From Edolisoma coerulescens (Eukaryota; Chordata; Aves; Passeriformes; Campephagidae): 64,000 nucleotides of DNA. The stretch is from positions 372,001-436,000 of the forward strand of contig VWZW01001414.1 in assembly GCA_013397115.1 (NCBI GenBank), given 5' to 3'. The translations under genes and the position numbers were made by a program. Of this stretch, positions 1 to 12,782 are shown piece after piece. The notes beneath the pieces are model-generated. The model saw only the letters and a list, made by a program, of their open reading frames with translations, searched no databases and had not been told where the DNA came from. Each line of letters opens with the position of its first letter. Within the stretch, counting starts at the first letter, position 1.

Positions 1-3000
1 AAAGATGTATTTGTGCTTCCCGAGATCCTGGTCCTGCGGAGAGTGACTATTAAAGGGATGAGTCAGAATAAGAACAGAGCCCTGCAATTCTGAGCTGTGG
101 TGCAGTGATCTGTCTGTACAGTGTTGCTTGAGCAGAGCGTCTCCCCTGTTTGCCCTTGCTCTTGATTCTGCAGAATAAGGGGTGAGTTTTTGCATGGTGG
201 AAGTTGTCATTTTTCTAGCAGAATATTGTAGAGGAGGTCATTGCCTAGAAGCAGATCCAGTTAATTTTGTCCTTCCCTGAGGAATTATTTTCATAACTTA
301 TTACATCTGAAGAATGAATTACATTTTCTTACTCTTCCGTTTGGTTTTCTGGTGGGGAATGTATTCTCGTCTAAACCTCTTTTGCCTTCTCGAGCGCACT
401 CCGTGACTCAAGGGTTGTTTAAATGAGAATAAATGTGTCCTGGGTACCTTTCTCAACGGCTGCTTGCTCCCAAGTAATCTGTTCCCAAGATCATCCATGT
501 GGCTGGCACCAATCCAGTGATGAGTTTCTGTAAACTGCAATAACCCTGCCCATGCCAGACCCAAGCTCGTCTCTGCTCCAGTGTTGTCATTTCATCACTC
601 GCTTGGGAGGTGTGATTTTAATCCTGATTTCAGAGTTTAAATATTTTATGTATTTAGGTTGGGAAGTCAGTGAGCTACTTCCTCTCTTTTAGTTCATTGC
701 AGGATTTAACTTGAGAAATCCATATGAGTCTGAGATTTTTTGGATATTATTATGGGTACTGATGATATCTACTCTGGCTTTGTAAAATCCCTCTTCACAG
801 CTGAGAGTTTGTGTGTAAGGGCTGAAGTAGTGAGCACATGTTGAGGTTGGAGTGAGATTTGTACTATATTCCTGCACTTCCCAATCCTCCTCCTAAACCA
901 TGGCACTGTTTTTTGGGTCATGGTTAACACGGTAAAATTTTATCCAGTCATGCTCACAGAATCTTGTTATCGTTGCTGAATTCTGCTTCTGGAGAAGAAA
1001 TGCTTTAAAAGCTTGTTGCAGATGGTGTTCCATCTTTACAGATAATAAGATTAAAATGTGTGACGAGGCATCTCCAGAAGAAGCCCGGGATGGTGTTGGG
1101 ATCCTGTCACAACCTTTGTGGAAGTGACAAATGATGCAGTAAATCGATGTCTTGGCGATTTTGATTCTGGGGGAAACTTGGTACAGCTGTGTCTTAAAAA
1201 GCCTGGGAAAACTATTTATAGGAAGTAATTTCTGCAGATACCAACAAATCCAGCATGCTATCACCATCCTGGGGATGTTTCCTTATTTGAAGCTGATGGA
1301 ATGAAACAGAGATGTATTAAAAATACAGCATCCAACAGAGCTATAAACCTTTAGTTCTAGAAGTATTTTGGCTTCCTGACATCACTTCTTTCATCCAGGA
1401 ACACCCTTTAGCCTCGACTGGAGTCAGATTTTTTTCTAGTTTAGCAGCTCTCGAGCTGGAGGGAGAGCACATCATTTCCCTTGGAGATGTGCCTGGTGCC
1501 AGCTGCTTCCGAGCAGGGCAGAGAGCTCAGCCTGCCCTTCCCTGCCCCTCCAGCCCGGGGAGTGAAACTTGTGTGGGCTCATTCTCCTCTCTCCAAGCCT
1601 GGAAAGGAATCCGTGCCTGGCAAGAGGTGACCTGCCCTGAGTTTGCACCATCGGGAAAGGATTCCTGGGAACGCAGAGGAGGAGAGGAGGAACAGGAATC
1701 AGGGAAGGGGCAGAGGGCGAGTGCCAGGAGCAGAGGGCTGGGAGCTGCCTGGGCATCCTCTCAGGGTGGCAGGAGTGGCTCTGGAGTGTGCCAACAGCTG
1801 GGGTTACACTTCCACGTCTTCTGTGTTGTTAGAACCCTTGGAGAAGGAATGGATTCCAAGAAACTGAAATTTCCACAGAATGCTGCTGTGCATCTATTTG
1901 AAAAACTTCACTTTTATGTTTCACCACTATTTTTCACTATTGGGATTTTAGCTGAAATGAAGCATTTCCTCCAGTCCTTGCTGAGTCTGTAGGAAGGTTG
2001 TTTCATGGGGTTTTTTTCAGTTACTAATTTTTTTATTCACAATAAGTGCAATGTGGTTTGCATTATTTAATTTCATTAAAGATTTGTGTACTAGAATTTC
2101 CATCAAAAATGAAACTAGTAACAGGATCTTTGGCTTCTGTTATTTTGCCTCGCCACTGTCAGTCACTTGCACATAAATAAAAAATATTTCAGAAATTTAT
2201 TCTGAAACATTTTTTTAATTCTTTCAATATGAAGTGCATTCATTTAATATTACACTTAAAAATCAATTTATAATGGAATTCCATGTGACCTCCATCTTGT
2301 TGCTCAATTTTCTATCAGAATAGTTTTCTTTTATTACACTCAAATCACACTCTGAACTGCAACAGTCAGCTGGTCAGGGCTAAAAATAACCCCTACCTTG
2401 TATACCATGGCATCACAGCCTTTTATTTACAGATGTATTATAAGGAAGGATAACTTCTATGACGTGTAAGGAAAACTCTGGTACTCTCTGTGTACATATT
2501 GGAACATGGTTTAATGAGCCACATGGGACTTGCTCCGTGGGCAGTTCTGCCAGGAGTACCTGGACTTGCCTGGGGCAGAAAACATCACTTTTTAGCACTG
2601 TTTGGGGTGGTTTGACCACTGTTGCCCCCAGCCCTCAGGTACTTTGCTTTTATTCCCTGGGGACTGGGTAAAAATCTGAAAAATGACCATTATGCTCACA
2701 GCCTTTTCTGATATGTGCTTAAAACATTTGGGAGCTGACTTTAGGGCCGTGCTGGTTTGAGCTTGTCAGGAGAATTCCTCATCCTCCGTGGTCTGAGTGG
2801 TAAGAGTTGGGATGCCTTGCACAGGAAGATGTGGAGCAAAGCTCTCCACCTGCCCCAGAGGTTCATTATTGCTCTTCAGAAATAATTAACTCGGGGCTGT
2901 TGGTGCTGCCAGCCCCGTCCTGGCACCGGAGGAGCTCTCCCTGGCAGTGCTGGTTTCTGTGCAGACAGCTCTGAACCAGCCCTGCCTGTGTGTGCCATCC

Positions 3001-4142
3001 CCTGCTTCCTCCTGCTTAGAAGTTCCACTGGGTTCTTTGCAGGGTGACATTTCCACTTATGGAATTGCAATAGGAATTAAAAAGATGATTTCAAACACCT
3101 TCTTTCCTTCCTCTTCACACTCTCAGGGGTGTTGGTTGTTGAAATCATTAAATATTTGACTGAACTAAATGCTCTGAGTATTGTTTGAATATTCCTGCCT
3201 GGCTTTTTTTTCCCTCACATATATGTTTTCCTTCCTTTCCTTTTTGTCAGTTATCCTGTAAATAGATGATTCGAATATTGTAAAGATTTCTTATCCTGAA
3301 TTTAGTAGTGATGGTAACAAAAGCTGTACATACCCTGAACCTTGCTCTGTGGGACCAAATGTAGAATGTTTGGGGGGGAAGAAGATTTTACTCACTCATT
3401 TTAAGAAACTGAAAGGAAAGCAGTGCTTGCACACTGGTGTGAATGAAGGAAATTGGGTTTTATTTCTGTATTATCACTCTGTTTGTGGAAGAGTTCTAAG
3501 GGTTTGTTCCTGCTGTGAGTTATTTCTCTGCGTCTTAGTCATTTACATAAGCTCAGGTGCAAGGTAGCTAGATATTAAAAAATAAATATTGGTAAAACTC
3601 ACTTTATCCTCAGGTTATTTCAGAAATTTTGTATTCTCATTTATACTCAATAATAAACCATATTTAGGTAGAATACTCCACAGTTGAGGTTTTTATTTAT
3701 GAGGTGCTCAAATTTAGGGAATAAATTGTCTTTACCCATTGTCTTTAAAGTTAAATTGCTTAAATTTAAGTGCTGTCATATCTTTTATTTTTCAGAGCTT
3801 ATTTATATTTGAGTTATTGCATAATTATAGCATTTAAGACTGAAATATGGTGAGGGAGTAGATTGTCTTTAAGGCCCCCTAAACCCCAAACCATTCTGTG
3901 GGTCTGTGATTAATTTGAAATCTTGATATAATCAAACTCCAGTCACATTAGAAGGAACTTTTGTATTTTCCCCCAAATAGTGTAGGTTCTGACATTCTGA
4001 AATATATCAATTTACTCCTTGATTCTTTGTTTTAATTTTAAATAACATCAAAGCCTCAAAATGTGTATAAGTGAAGACTTCCTTTGAACTTGATTTTGGT
4101 GATGAGCCACTGGATTTTTTTGACAGTGGAATACTGAGGCAT

Positions 4143-4169
4143 TATTTATATTATGTTATAATATAAATA
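4143..4169. repeat. AT-rich perfect inverted repeat, 12-bp arms, 3-nt loop
   Basis: TATTTATATTAT (4143-4154) pairs with ATAATATAAATA (4158-4169) around GTT. Every arm base pairs, so the site could extrude as a small hairpin. Confidence 0.93.
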
Positions 4170-5017
4170 CATTTATGTGTAAATTTATTTTTAATTGTAA
4201 CTAATTTCCCTTCCTCAATTTAAATGTAGCAAAAGTTTGGGATGGGTGATGCCAAAACCAGGGCTCTACTCCTTGGATGGCCCAGGCCAGGGAGGTGAGG
4301 TGAGGTGTAGCCCCTCAAACCAATGAATTGTAACACGTTTGATGTTCTTTATTTTCAACCTTTGCATTTTCCCACAAAATTAATTAGTCTTTAAACTCCT
4401 GTATAAAAGAAAATTTCTAAAAATAGCCATAGTGCTCACCCCCTTGACTGCATTTTGTTGAGTATTAGGTATCTCTCCTGGCTGCTCTGTATGATGCTTA
4501 TTTTTAGGGCCTCTATTAATATCTTCAAAAATATGATGTAAGAAGACTTGAGACAGTGTTAAATTGGAAAACTTAATTACTATCTTTGTAGTTTTCACTG
4601 TTAAATATGAGTAGAAATCAATACCAGTGTTTAATACAGGAAGTTTTAAAGGGAAGAAGCTGAAGTAGGTGACAGCATTTTTGGTATTTAAAAAAGCATG
4701 AATTTAAGTGAGGGGAAGGTGTTGGTGCTCCCTGGCACTTCTCTTAAGGGTGTATTTTGCATTATTTGTTAATTTACGTAGGAACCTGCGTGGTCAAAAC
4801 AAGAGTTATTTCAGTTGTCAGATATTGATGAACTAAACACAGTAAGTGGAGAGGTTTCCAGCCAAGCAGGCTCTGTAGTGCTCTCTGCACATGCAGGATA
4901 AAGGTGCTGTAACTATGGTTATTCTCAGCTCTGTCTCCTTGACAGTGTTGCAAAACCCCAAGTCTCTTACATGATGTGCTCTAGATTTTTTTCACCTCAT
5001 TCTGCTATCCTAAAAGG

Positions 5018-5035
5018 AAAAAAAAAAAAAAAAAA
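5018..5035 (+). repeat. Poly(A) run, 18 bp
   Basis: Uninterrupted A18. I see no retroposed body directly upstream, so I call it a simple homopolymer. Similar runs: T15 at 9030-9044, T16 at 28269-28284, A13 at 33079-33091, A14 at 34904-34917, T17 at 49400-49416, A14 at 56934-56947, T16 at 60645-60660 and T12 at 61371-61382. Confidence 0.95.
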
Positions 5036-7102
5036 GAGTTAAGGGGGAGCTTATTAGCCCCTAATTATTTTAAACAGAAATTCTGAAAGTTTTGCTCTCT
5101 CATCAGCAGCAATTTGAGAATGATAAATCACCAAATCACCTTTCTGGTGGCAGCATCTCGTTTCCCTCCTGTAGTTTTCTGCTTTTGTTATGGCAGGGCT
5201 CTGACTGGTGGCACTGGTTGACAGATCCTGAAGGTTCATTTTCACTGAATATTGGAGGCAGCTGCTGTCCATTTAAAATCCTGCCTGTTATTTCAGCACT
5301 GATGAGCTTTTATTTTCTGCCCTGCACCTTTTCCTTTTCCACTTACAGGGCTGCCAGTGACATTTTTATCTCAGAAGTGCTTGGATCTGGTGCCCGTGAT
5401 TGTGTGTTAATTCGAGGACAAATAAGCCTAAACTTGTTGTTAATAAGTTTAGGATGGAAATTGCTGATCTTCTGGCTGCTGGGAAGCAGTTGTCCAGGAA
5501 TAGCTTTGTGAAGAGATTAGCAGACCAAGAAACCAAGTGATTTCAATATGACCTTCCAAAAAAAAATGGTCATGGTTGCCAGCAGGAGCAAGGAGCTGGA
5601 TTCAATTACCCTTGGAAGTTTCTCTCAGTCCCCTGTTCCTAATTAAGCAGGATTTTGCTCTATTCAGCTAATAAGTTAATACTGATCTTGTAAGTGCTGA
5701 TGATATCAGATAGAAAAAAATTAATTGAAATGAAAATCCTACTATTATAATGTACAGAAGCTGCTATACTAGTGAAAATATAAAAATATGATTATATGAA
5801 GACAAGCATGAGCTCTGAGGTTTTCACCAGATTTTGTATATTTTGCCTCCTTACAGGCTGTCACTGTGTCAAAATCTGGTTTGGAGGGTATGTTGGGTTG
5901 GTTTTTTTTTTATATGATGCATTTCAGTAATCTCCTTGTAATCCCATGGTAAACTGCTTAGTTTGATGGAGAATGTTAGATATTGTTGGTAAAATAGTTG
6001 GCCCCTGTGAAATCAGTTTCATTTTATGATGTGCTTTCAAAGGATAGACTCTTCACAGCTGTGGGGCTATCCTTGCATTAACCTAATCAACCTCTTTGAG
6101 AATGGAGGTATGTCCTGGATTAAATTCTTAAAATCAGGCCATTGGGAACAATACTGGACAATCTGCATGATTTTAGGATATTTACTCCTTTTATGTGTGT
6201 TCTGCTTTCTGATAAACCTTTCTTGTTTATGTAATTTTACTTTTCCTTTCGTTGTTGTCTTGCTGCGTAGACTTTTTGCTGGAAGGATTGCACTGGTTAT
6301 TAACAGCCTTGTAGGCAGGTAAAAGCTGCATATATTTGTCTCTTTCCTGATTGCTTTCAGGTCTTCTAAGCAAGATAAGTACTTTCCTTAATTTGTAGGA
6401 CAATTTGGGGCATAAATGTGTCATAAGCTTGTTAAAAACACGTACAGAAGGTGTTGAAAGTCCCTATTTGAAGTAATTTCATATTCATTAGAATACAGCA
6501 TGCTCCTTAATTCAGCTTTGATGTTTTCTTGCTGATTTTTTTCCAGTCCTTTCATTTTCATATGCCAAATAGACCTAAAATGAGCATATCCCCCTAGGTA
6601 TAAAGAAAGGAGTGCTCTCATTGCTAAATTATAAATGTGGGGGGAGGGAGGAGAGTGGTTGTTTGAAGATCCTCTTATTTGTGCAAAAACCACAGATAGG
6701 ATTTAAACAGTTTGCTGGAGCTTCCCTCCAGTCTTATTTCCTTGCTTTAAGGAATAAATATATCTTTTTAAAAGCTCTGAATTGAGGGAGGTGCAGACAC
6801 TCCCATCCTTTAAATACCCTACTGTTTTTAAAACCCTCAGATGATGTGGTATTTGGAAAAAATATTTCCCTGTATCTTCTCCAGCACTGAAAGGGAGGTT
6901 TCAGTAAAAAAAAAGTGAACTACCTGGATACAAACTGCTTTCCTTGACTCAGTTTATAAATTGCACACCTTGTTGGCTTCAGGCAAGGTATTGAATTTTA
7001 CTTACCTGCAGTAAAGTGTCTGCACTAATGGAAGATTTGGCAGCAATTTGCAGCAAAGCTACAGCATCACTTGTGCTCGAGTTCTCCTGTGCAGGAGTGG
7101 GT

Positions 7103-7128
7103 TTGAGTGCTTACCTTGAGTGCTTACC
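7103..7128 (+). repeat. Perfect 13-bp tandem duplication
   Basis: TTGAGTGCTTACC occurs twice with no gap (7103-7115 and 7116-7128) without any difference. The lack of divergence suggests a young local duplication. Confidence 0.95.
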
Positions 7129-10100
7129 CTGTACTTCAGGTATTTTAGAGAAACTCAACCCATACGAGGATTTAACCCCAATTACAGCGTTAAGCCTTTG
7201 CTTTCAGTAGCTGAGGTAGATTGATTCCAAGGTTGCCCTATTTTTAGGTTTATAAGCCTAATGAGTGAGGTCCTAGAGAATCTGAAGCTTTATGTAACCC
7301 TGATGTTAGGCTCTGTTTGTGGGGCTCCTGGGAATACGCCTGGTGCTTTTTATAAGCAGCTTGCCTCCCTGTAATGGATAGCTGAGATAAATCTTGTTCC
7401 TAGAGCGAGCCTGATATTGATGATGACACAAGTGTATGAACAGGAGCTCAACTAAAAATCCATTTTAATTTCAGGCCCCATTAGTGATGCAGAGAGAAAT
7501 CATTATTTGTTAAACAGAAAATAAGGACTGGTACCTTTCTGAATCTGTTGTGTTTCAAACCCGAAAGTCAGTGTAATAAAATACAAACATGTTGATTGGT
7601 CTTCCTCTTTTTTCGTTATTTCTTTAGCTGTTTGAAATATGAACTGGGGAAAAAAAAAGAGTAGACTGAGGTGAAAATAAGAAATTGTACTGTGACATGA
7701 GATGGGGAGCTCAGAGAGGGGATTTGTTTCTTTGTTCAAGCTGCTCATGTAGTTGCATAATCAGAGTTGTGTTTGGAGCTTGAAATAAGTACTGGTCAAC
7801 TGGTCAGGAAAGTGTGAGTGATCTGAAACAATTCTTAGAAGTTTTTAATGTTCTGCAAAGATTTTTTCCTTGCCTAATTGAAGACCTCTGAAGATTGTGT
7901 TGCCTCTTTAAAATCAGCATTATGTGCAACCTCAGTGGAGATTTCTCTTGTCCTGTTTGGCTTTTCTGAGAAACATTGACCAAATCTTTGGTCTCAGTGG
8001 TTTTTTTAATTACTGCCATATTTCTTTAATTTTAAAAAGTATAGCATTGGCTTTTCAAGCTATTGAGATAAAATGGAAGCATTTTATCTGAAGTGACTGT
8101 TTCTCATTGCTTGGAGCAGATCTTAACTTACAGAATCCAAAACACTTGAATCCAAACACTTTTTTGGCCTAGCAGAAGTCCTCAAAATGGGAGCAGTCTT
8201 AATGACAGCAGGACATTCCAGGAAGGCAAGTTCCCATTAAGGTGCATTGGATCATGTAACTGTCCCCGAGTTTTCCCTTATATCTCATTTTTTTCCCTTG
8301 AGAGAAACCTTTCAGGGGACACCATCCCCTCTCTCTCTAAATTACTTCACTTCTTGTTGACTTCTAGAACATCTGGTTTCTGTTAGGGTCACGTTGCACA
8401 TTTCATGCACTGCTGAATTCCTGGTACTGAACTCCAGCGTGCAAGGCACCGAGCACTGTGGGATGCAGCAAATGGATTTGGTGTGTCCCTAACAGCAAGG
8501 TTACCAGAAGTCCCATTCTTACATGGAATTCCTTGTTGGCTGAGAGTTTGGGAACACATGGAATCAATTCCATGCTGTCTTCATTGAGCCTCAGGGAGGT
8601 GTTGCAGTGACTGCAAATAGTGTAAGTGCCCAAGGTTTAAACTTCTGCAGCCAATAAATTCAGGGTGACACAGGGCTCAGCAGCCAAGTCTTTGTGCAGT
8701 CTCTCAAGTGGGTTTTAAAACTTAAACCCAGTTACCCTCCTCTGCAGAAACAAATATGCTGCTTCCTGAGCTTGCTACTTCAAAGGTATTGAATTTGGTA
8801 TTGCTGCAGTCACTTAAATATGTCCTAAAAGGTGTATTTTGTTCAGGTTCCTTGGTTGCAGAGTTACCACAATCAATCATGGTAGCATTGACAATATTCA
8901 GATGTATTAATTTCCCCTGATGTATTTTTCTAGCACAATTAAGACCTTTCTTTGAAGACATAAGTATGAAAATCTGGAAACAGCAGGATGCTGTCACATG
9001 TACTTTTTTAATTGCAGGCAGTTTTTGCCTTTTTTTTTTTTTTTGGAAAGAAAATAATTGCTGTCTTTTTCATGTAGTTCTGTTGTCAGGAATATGGTCT
9101 GTGTCCTTATGGGTACATCAGGCAGTGGTACTGTCTTATGAATGTTTTTGTAGGTTTTTTATGCTTGAATTACAACTGTATATTTTTCATCCCCCAATGT
9201 CTCTTAAGTGTAAATGTTGTGGTGAAATAATGGGAACAGGGACAAAAGCAAACAAGACAATTATGTTGCTTGCAGCTACATCAGGCTGTGCCATGCTTGG
9301 CTGGAATGTCAGTAACACATAAAGTAACATGCAATGACACTTTTTATGTCTGGAAGTTGTATAGAAATCTGTGTGGAATGAGAATAAATCTTTCTGCTGT
9401 TGGTGTTGCAGTATCATTGCCTTGGCCTTCTGATAGATCTGGCTTTGTCAGTGTTCAAAGAAATTGCCTTTTCCAGCTGGCCGAACCAGTGTGATTGTGC
9501 TCTGGGGATATTCCCAAGTTTAAGTTTTTGCAGCTCTTGCAAGTGCTGAGTGTGGGATTGTTGAGAGCAGCTTATGAGTTTAGAGCAGCTTAGGCCTGTG
9601 GCTTTTGGGTGACACCCTATGCTGGTTCTCATTAATGACAGAAATTTAGAAGTCAAAACTGAGGCAAATAATGAGGCTAAAAGGCAGCACTCCTGTGTTA
9701 GCTGAGAGGTGTTGGTGCCCCGAACTGGGCAGGTGCTCTGCTGGTGGTGTCTGACCCTGCTGCTCAGAGGTTTATCAACCTCTTCCTTGGTCCAGATGGT
9801 GGTGGAGATAATGCACCACAGCATTCCACAATCAGCTGCAGCAGTATGAGCTCTGTACTTTATCCAGACACTAATATTTTCTGGCATTTTTAGACATTTT
9901 GTGCACTGACACAGGCAGTGCTGATACATGCTGGTGAGGGAGATGGTGAATGATCTAAGATTACAACTGAGCTGTATTATTGTGCTCTTGCCGTCATCTC
10001 TAATTAACAGATAAGCAAGTAGTACAGGCAGCACTGTCAGCAGAAGCTCAAGATTAGGCTTTTATCTAACTCTTTGCATTATTGGTGAGCATCAGTCAAC

Positions 10101-10280
10101 GGTAGAGTTGCAGTGGGCGGTAATGAAAGTAGAACATGACATTTCTTTCCTTTCCCCATCTAATAATCTGACCTTTTGCATCACTCTGCTCTAAAGCAGC
10201 TGAGTATTTTGAGAGTAAACTGTTTTCCCCCACCCCCACCTTTCACTTTTCCATGTGAAATGGAACAGAAATGCAGATAA

Positions 10281-10535
10281 GTGGAGGTGGAAGGGACCTC
10301 TGGAAGTTGTTTGGTCAACTTCTACCTTGGATCAGCTTTGAAGTTTTGTTGGTTTGCTGGAGGTCCTGTCTGGTTGGAGTTGGGATATCCCCAAGGGCAG
10401 AGCATCCCTGTTCTGGTGTTTGACCTCCTTCACCAGGGAATTATTTTTCGTAGTGTCTTGGTGGAATTTCCCCTCCTGCATCTTGTGCGTGCCTCAGGCT
10501 GAGTCAGTTGGCTGCCAGACACTGGCCCAGTCCAA
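10281..10535 (-). mobile_element. CR1 LINE fragment, 3' region, diverged
   Basis: Read on the + strand this resembles the reverse complement of an avian CR1 3' region. It has 'GGAAGGGACCTCTGGAAG' near 10290, then 'GGATATCCCCAAGGGCAGAGCATCCC', 'GTGTTTGACCTCCTTCACCAGGGAA' and 'GGTGGAATTTCCCCTCCTGCATCTTGTGC' in the usual order. Many substitutions mark it as an old copy. The terminal octamer repeat is not visible, and the 5' boundary (near 10535) fades gradually. No open frame is left. Confidence 0.75.
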
Positions 10536-12613
10536 TCCTACTGCTTCCCTTCCAGTAAAACCAGTCTGGCACTGAGGGTTACTGGTGGTCCCACGGGCTA
10601 AGCTGGACCTGGAATTGATTCAGGACCTCTGTTTTGTTCCATGGAAAAGTTCATTATCCCAGTGCTGGGCTGTGCTGGTGTCCTGGGTGGGTGTGAAACA
10701 CAGGGCCCAGTCCTGAGGAAATGGTTTGTTTCGAGGATGTGTTCAGGGCTGCACGACTGGGATCTTTATTGCCTCTCCAGACCGGGATATACGGTCCAGC
10801 AAGCAGCCAATATTATTTCCTGCATGATGTGCCTGGGGAAAAAAAACACTCTAGAAATATCTATTAGTCCTACCCATGTTTCTTTATCTATATAAACAAA
10901 CTTTAAAGCCCTTTTGCATTCCTCATGACCTTTCTGATTTCTTTTTACCTGGTGTTTTCATTATTTTTTTTTCTTATAAAAACATTATTTTAATGTTTTT
11001 ATTCATTCTTTGTTGTGCTAAAGGCAGGAATTTTTTTTCCCTGTAGCTCTCTGTGACTTTCTAATGGCAGAATTCAAGAACAGTAATTTTTATTAAAGAC
11101 ACTTGCAGTTTGCTTGTAAACTTTTGTGGCTTCTACCTGTGTCTTGTATGTCCTGTGAGCTGTGACTTTCTTTACAACCCAAGCAGGGATATGACACAAT
11201 ATTCTGGGTTACATGTCCTGTGTGTTCCCCACCACCACTCTTGCTTGTGTTGCGTTATTAATCTCAAGAAAAATTCAGAGTTTGAAGGGTTTTTGGTATT
11301 GGCCCAGTGATTGAATTTTATCAGGCTGTTGAGAAGAACATAATATCCTTTGGCCACTTGTTTCCAGTTGAAATGAAGCAGTGGGGTCTAGCTAGAAATG
11401 TATTTTCCAAATGAAAGAAAGAATTTTTTAGGAGATAGAATAAGAAAACTATTTAAAAATGCTGGAACTGTTACAAAGGTGTCAAATTTCTGGTTTATTG
11501 TGAGAATTTCGTTATCTGAAAATTTCAGGTGAAAGATTCAGTAAATCTGTGGCCTCTCTGTATCAGATCTGTGACAGAAGTGTGTTGGCAGTGTCTCCTT
11601 TTGCATTAGCTGGCATCGTTTTCTGTGAAGTTGAACAGAAAATACCCTGGGAGATGCTGAGCCAGGCTGGAGCTTTAGGCTGCTGTTTGATTAAAAGCAC
11701 CACCCAGGCTGCCCTCGCAGCCACACCTGTGCTTCTGGGGGCTGCTCTCGATGCAGCCTGTTCCGAAAACATCCCCTCGTAGCTGCTCACTCGTACCCTG
11801 AATTTCAGAGTGCACAAGTCCTTTTGCGTTCAGCATCAGAATTTCTCTCCTGCGATGCACGAGGTGGGGAAGACAAAGGAGCTCTCGCTGCTTGTAGCTC
11901 AGATGACTCATGGCTCAGTATGTGGGTTCAAAATGCTCAGCAGAGACGCTGTCTTTGGTGGATCCATTAAAAATACAGGTTTATGATTAAAACTTTATTC
12001 AGTCATCTCCAAGAAATGGCAGAATTTTCAGATGCAATTAGAGCACAAGCTCACATTCTTTTGTTCGTGTTTGTTTCTTGGAAATGGATCAAGATTTCGA
12101 TAAATTCACTTCTCTCCCTTCTCTCCTGCGTTTTTCTAAAGGGTTTCATCGCTTCCACTCACCTCAGACCTCATAGTGCACACTGTCAGCTGGGATTTTT
12201 GATGTCCTGAATAATCAATACAAACTGCATTTGCTAAATTATTTCTTCAATTAAATTAGATGCACATTCATTCCATCCCTTGTACACGAGCTTGGAGCAA
12301 TACATTGAAGCTGAAATTAGTAATGAAATTGTTGTTCACACTTCCCAGGTAGGAGGTACTTGCGACAATTTTTTTTCTTTTGTCTTTATGGTTACAAATC
12401 TATGGTTAAAAGTTCTCCTTTTTTTAGCTAAAGAGTAGCAGAATCTTTCCTAAAGAGAAAGAAATTATTCTCTCTGGTCGTCCCCAGCTCTTTAATCACG
12501 TTTGGTGAGGAATGCCTGTATATTGCCCAAATTACCCTTAAATATTAAGCTGACATAATTTTAAGGCAGCCCAAAATTGAACAGCCATCCTTACTTTTTT
12601 GGATGGTATAAAA

Positions 12614-12782
12614 AGCATGGGAAGGGGCTGCCCAGGGAGGTGGTGGAGTCCCTGGAGGTGTCCAAGGAATGCCTGGATGTAGCACTCTGGGCTCTGAGCT
12701 GGGTGACAAGGTTGGGATCAGTCACAGGTTGGACTCTGTGATCTTGGAGGGCTTTTCCAGCCTCAGTGCTTCTGTGATCCTG
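12614..12782 (+). mobile_element. CR1 LINE 3' fragment
   Basis: Contains the CR1 hallmark order: 'GGGCTGCCCAGGGAGGTGG', 'TGGAGTCCCTGGAGGTGTCC', 'GGTGACAAGGTTGG', 'CACAGGTTGGACTCTGTGAT', 'CTTGGAGGGCTTTTCCAGCC', ending in 'CTTCTGTGATCC'. This is the last roughly 170 bp of a 5'-truncated avian CR1. Only the 3' untranslated end and the last codons of the reverse transcriptase ORF could be represented, so it is a dead copy. Confidence 0.88.

Noticed and set aside
5018..5035. Poly(A) run as the tail of a processed pseudogene
   Set aside because: The sequence upstream shows no recognisable cDNA and no flanking target-site duplication.
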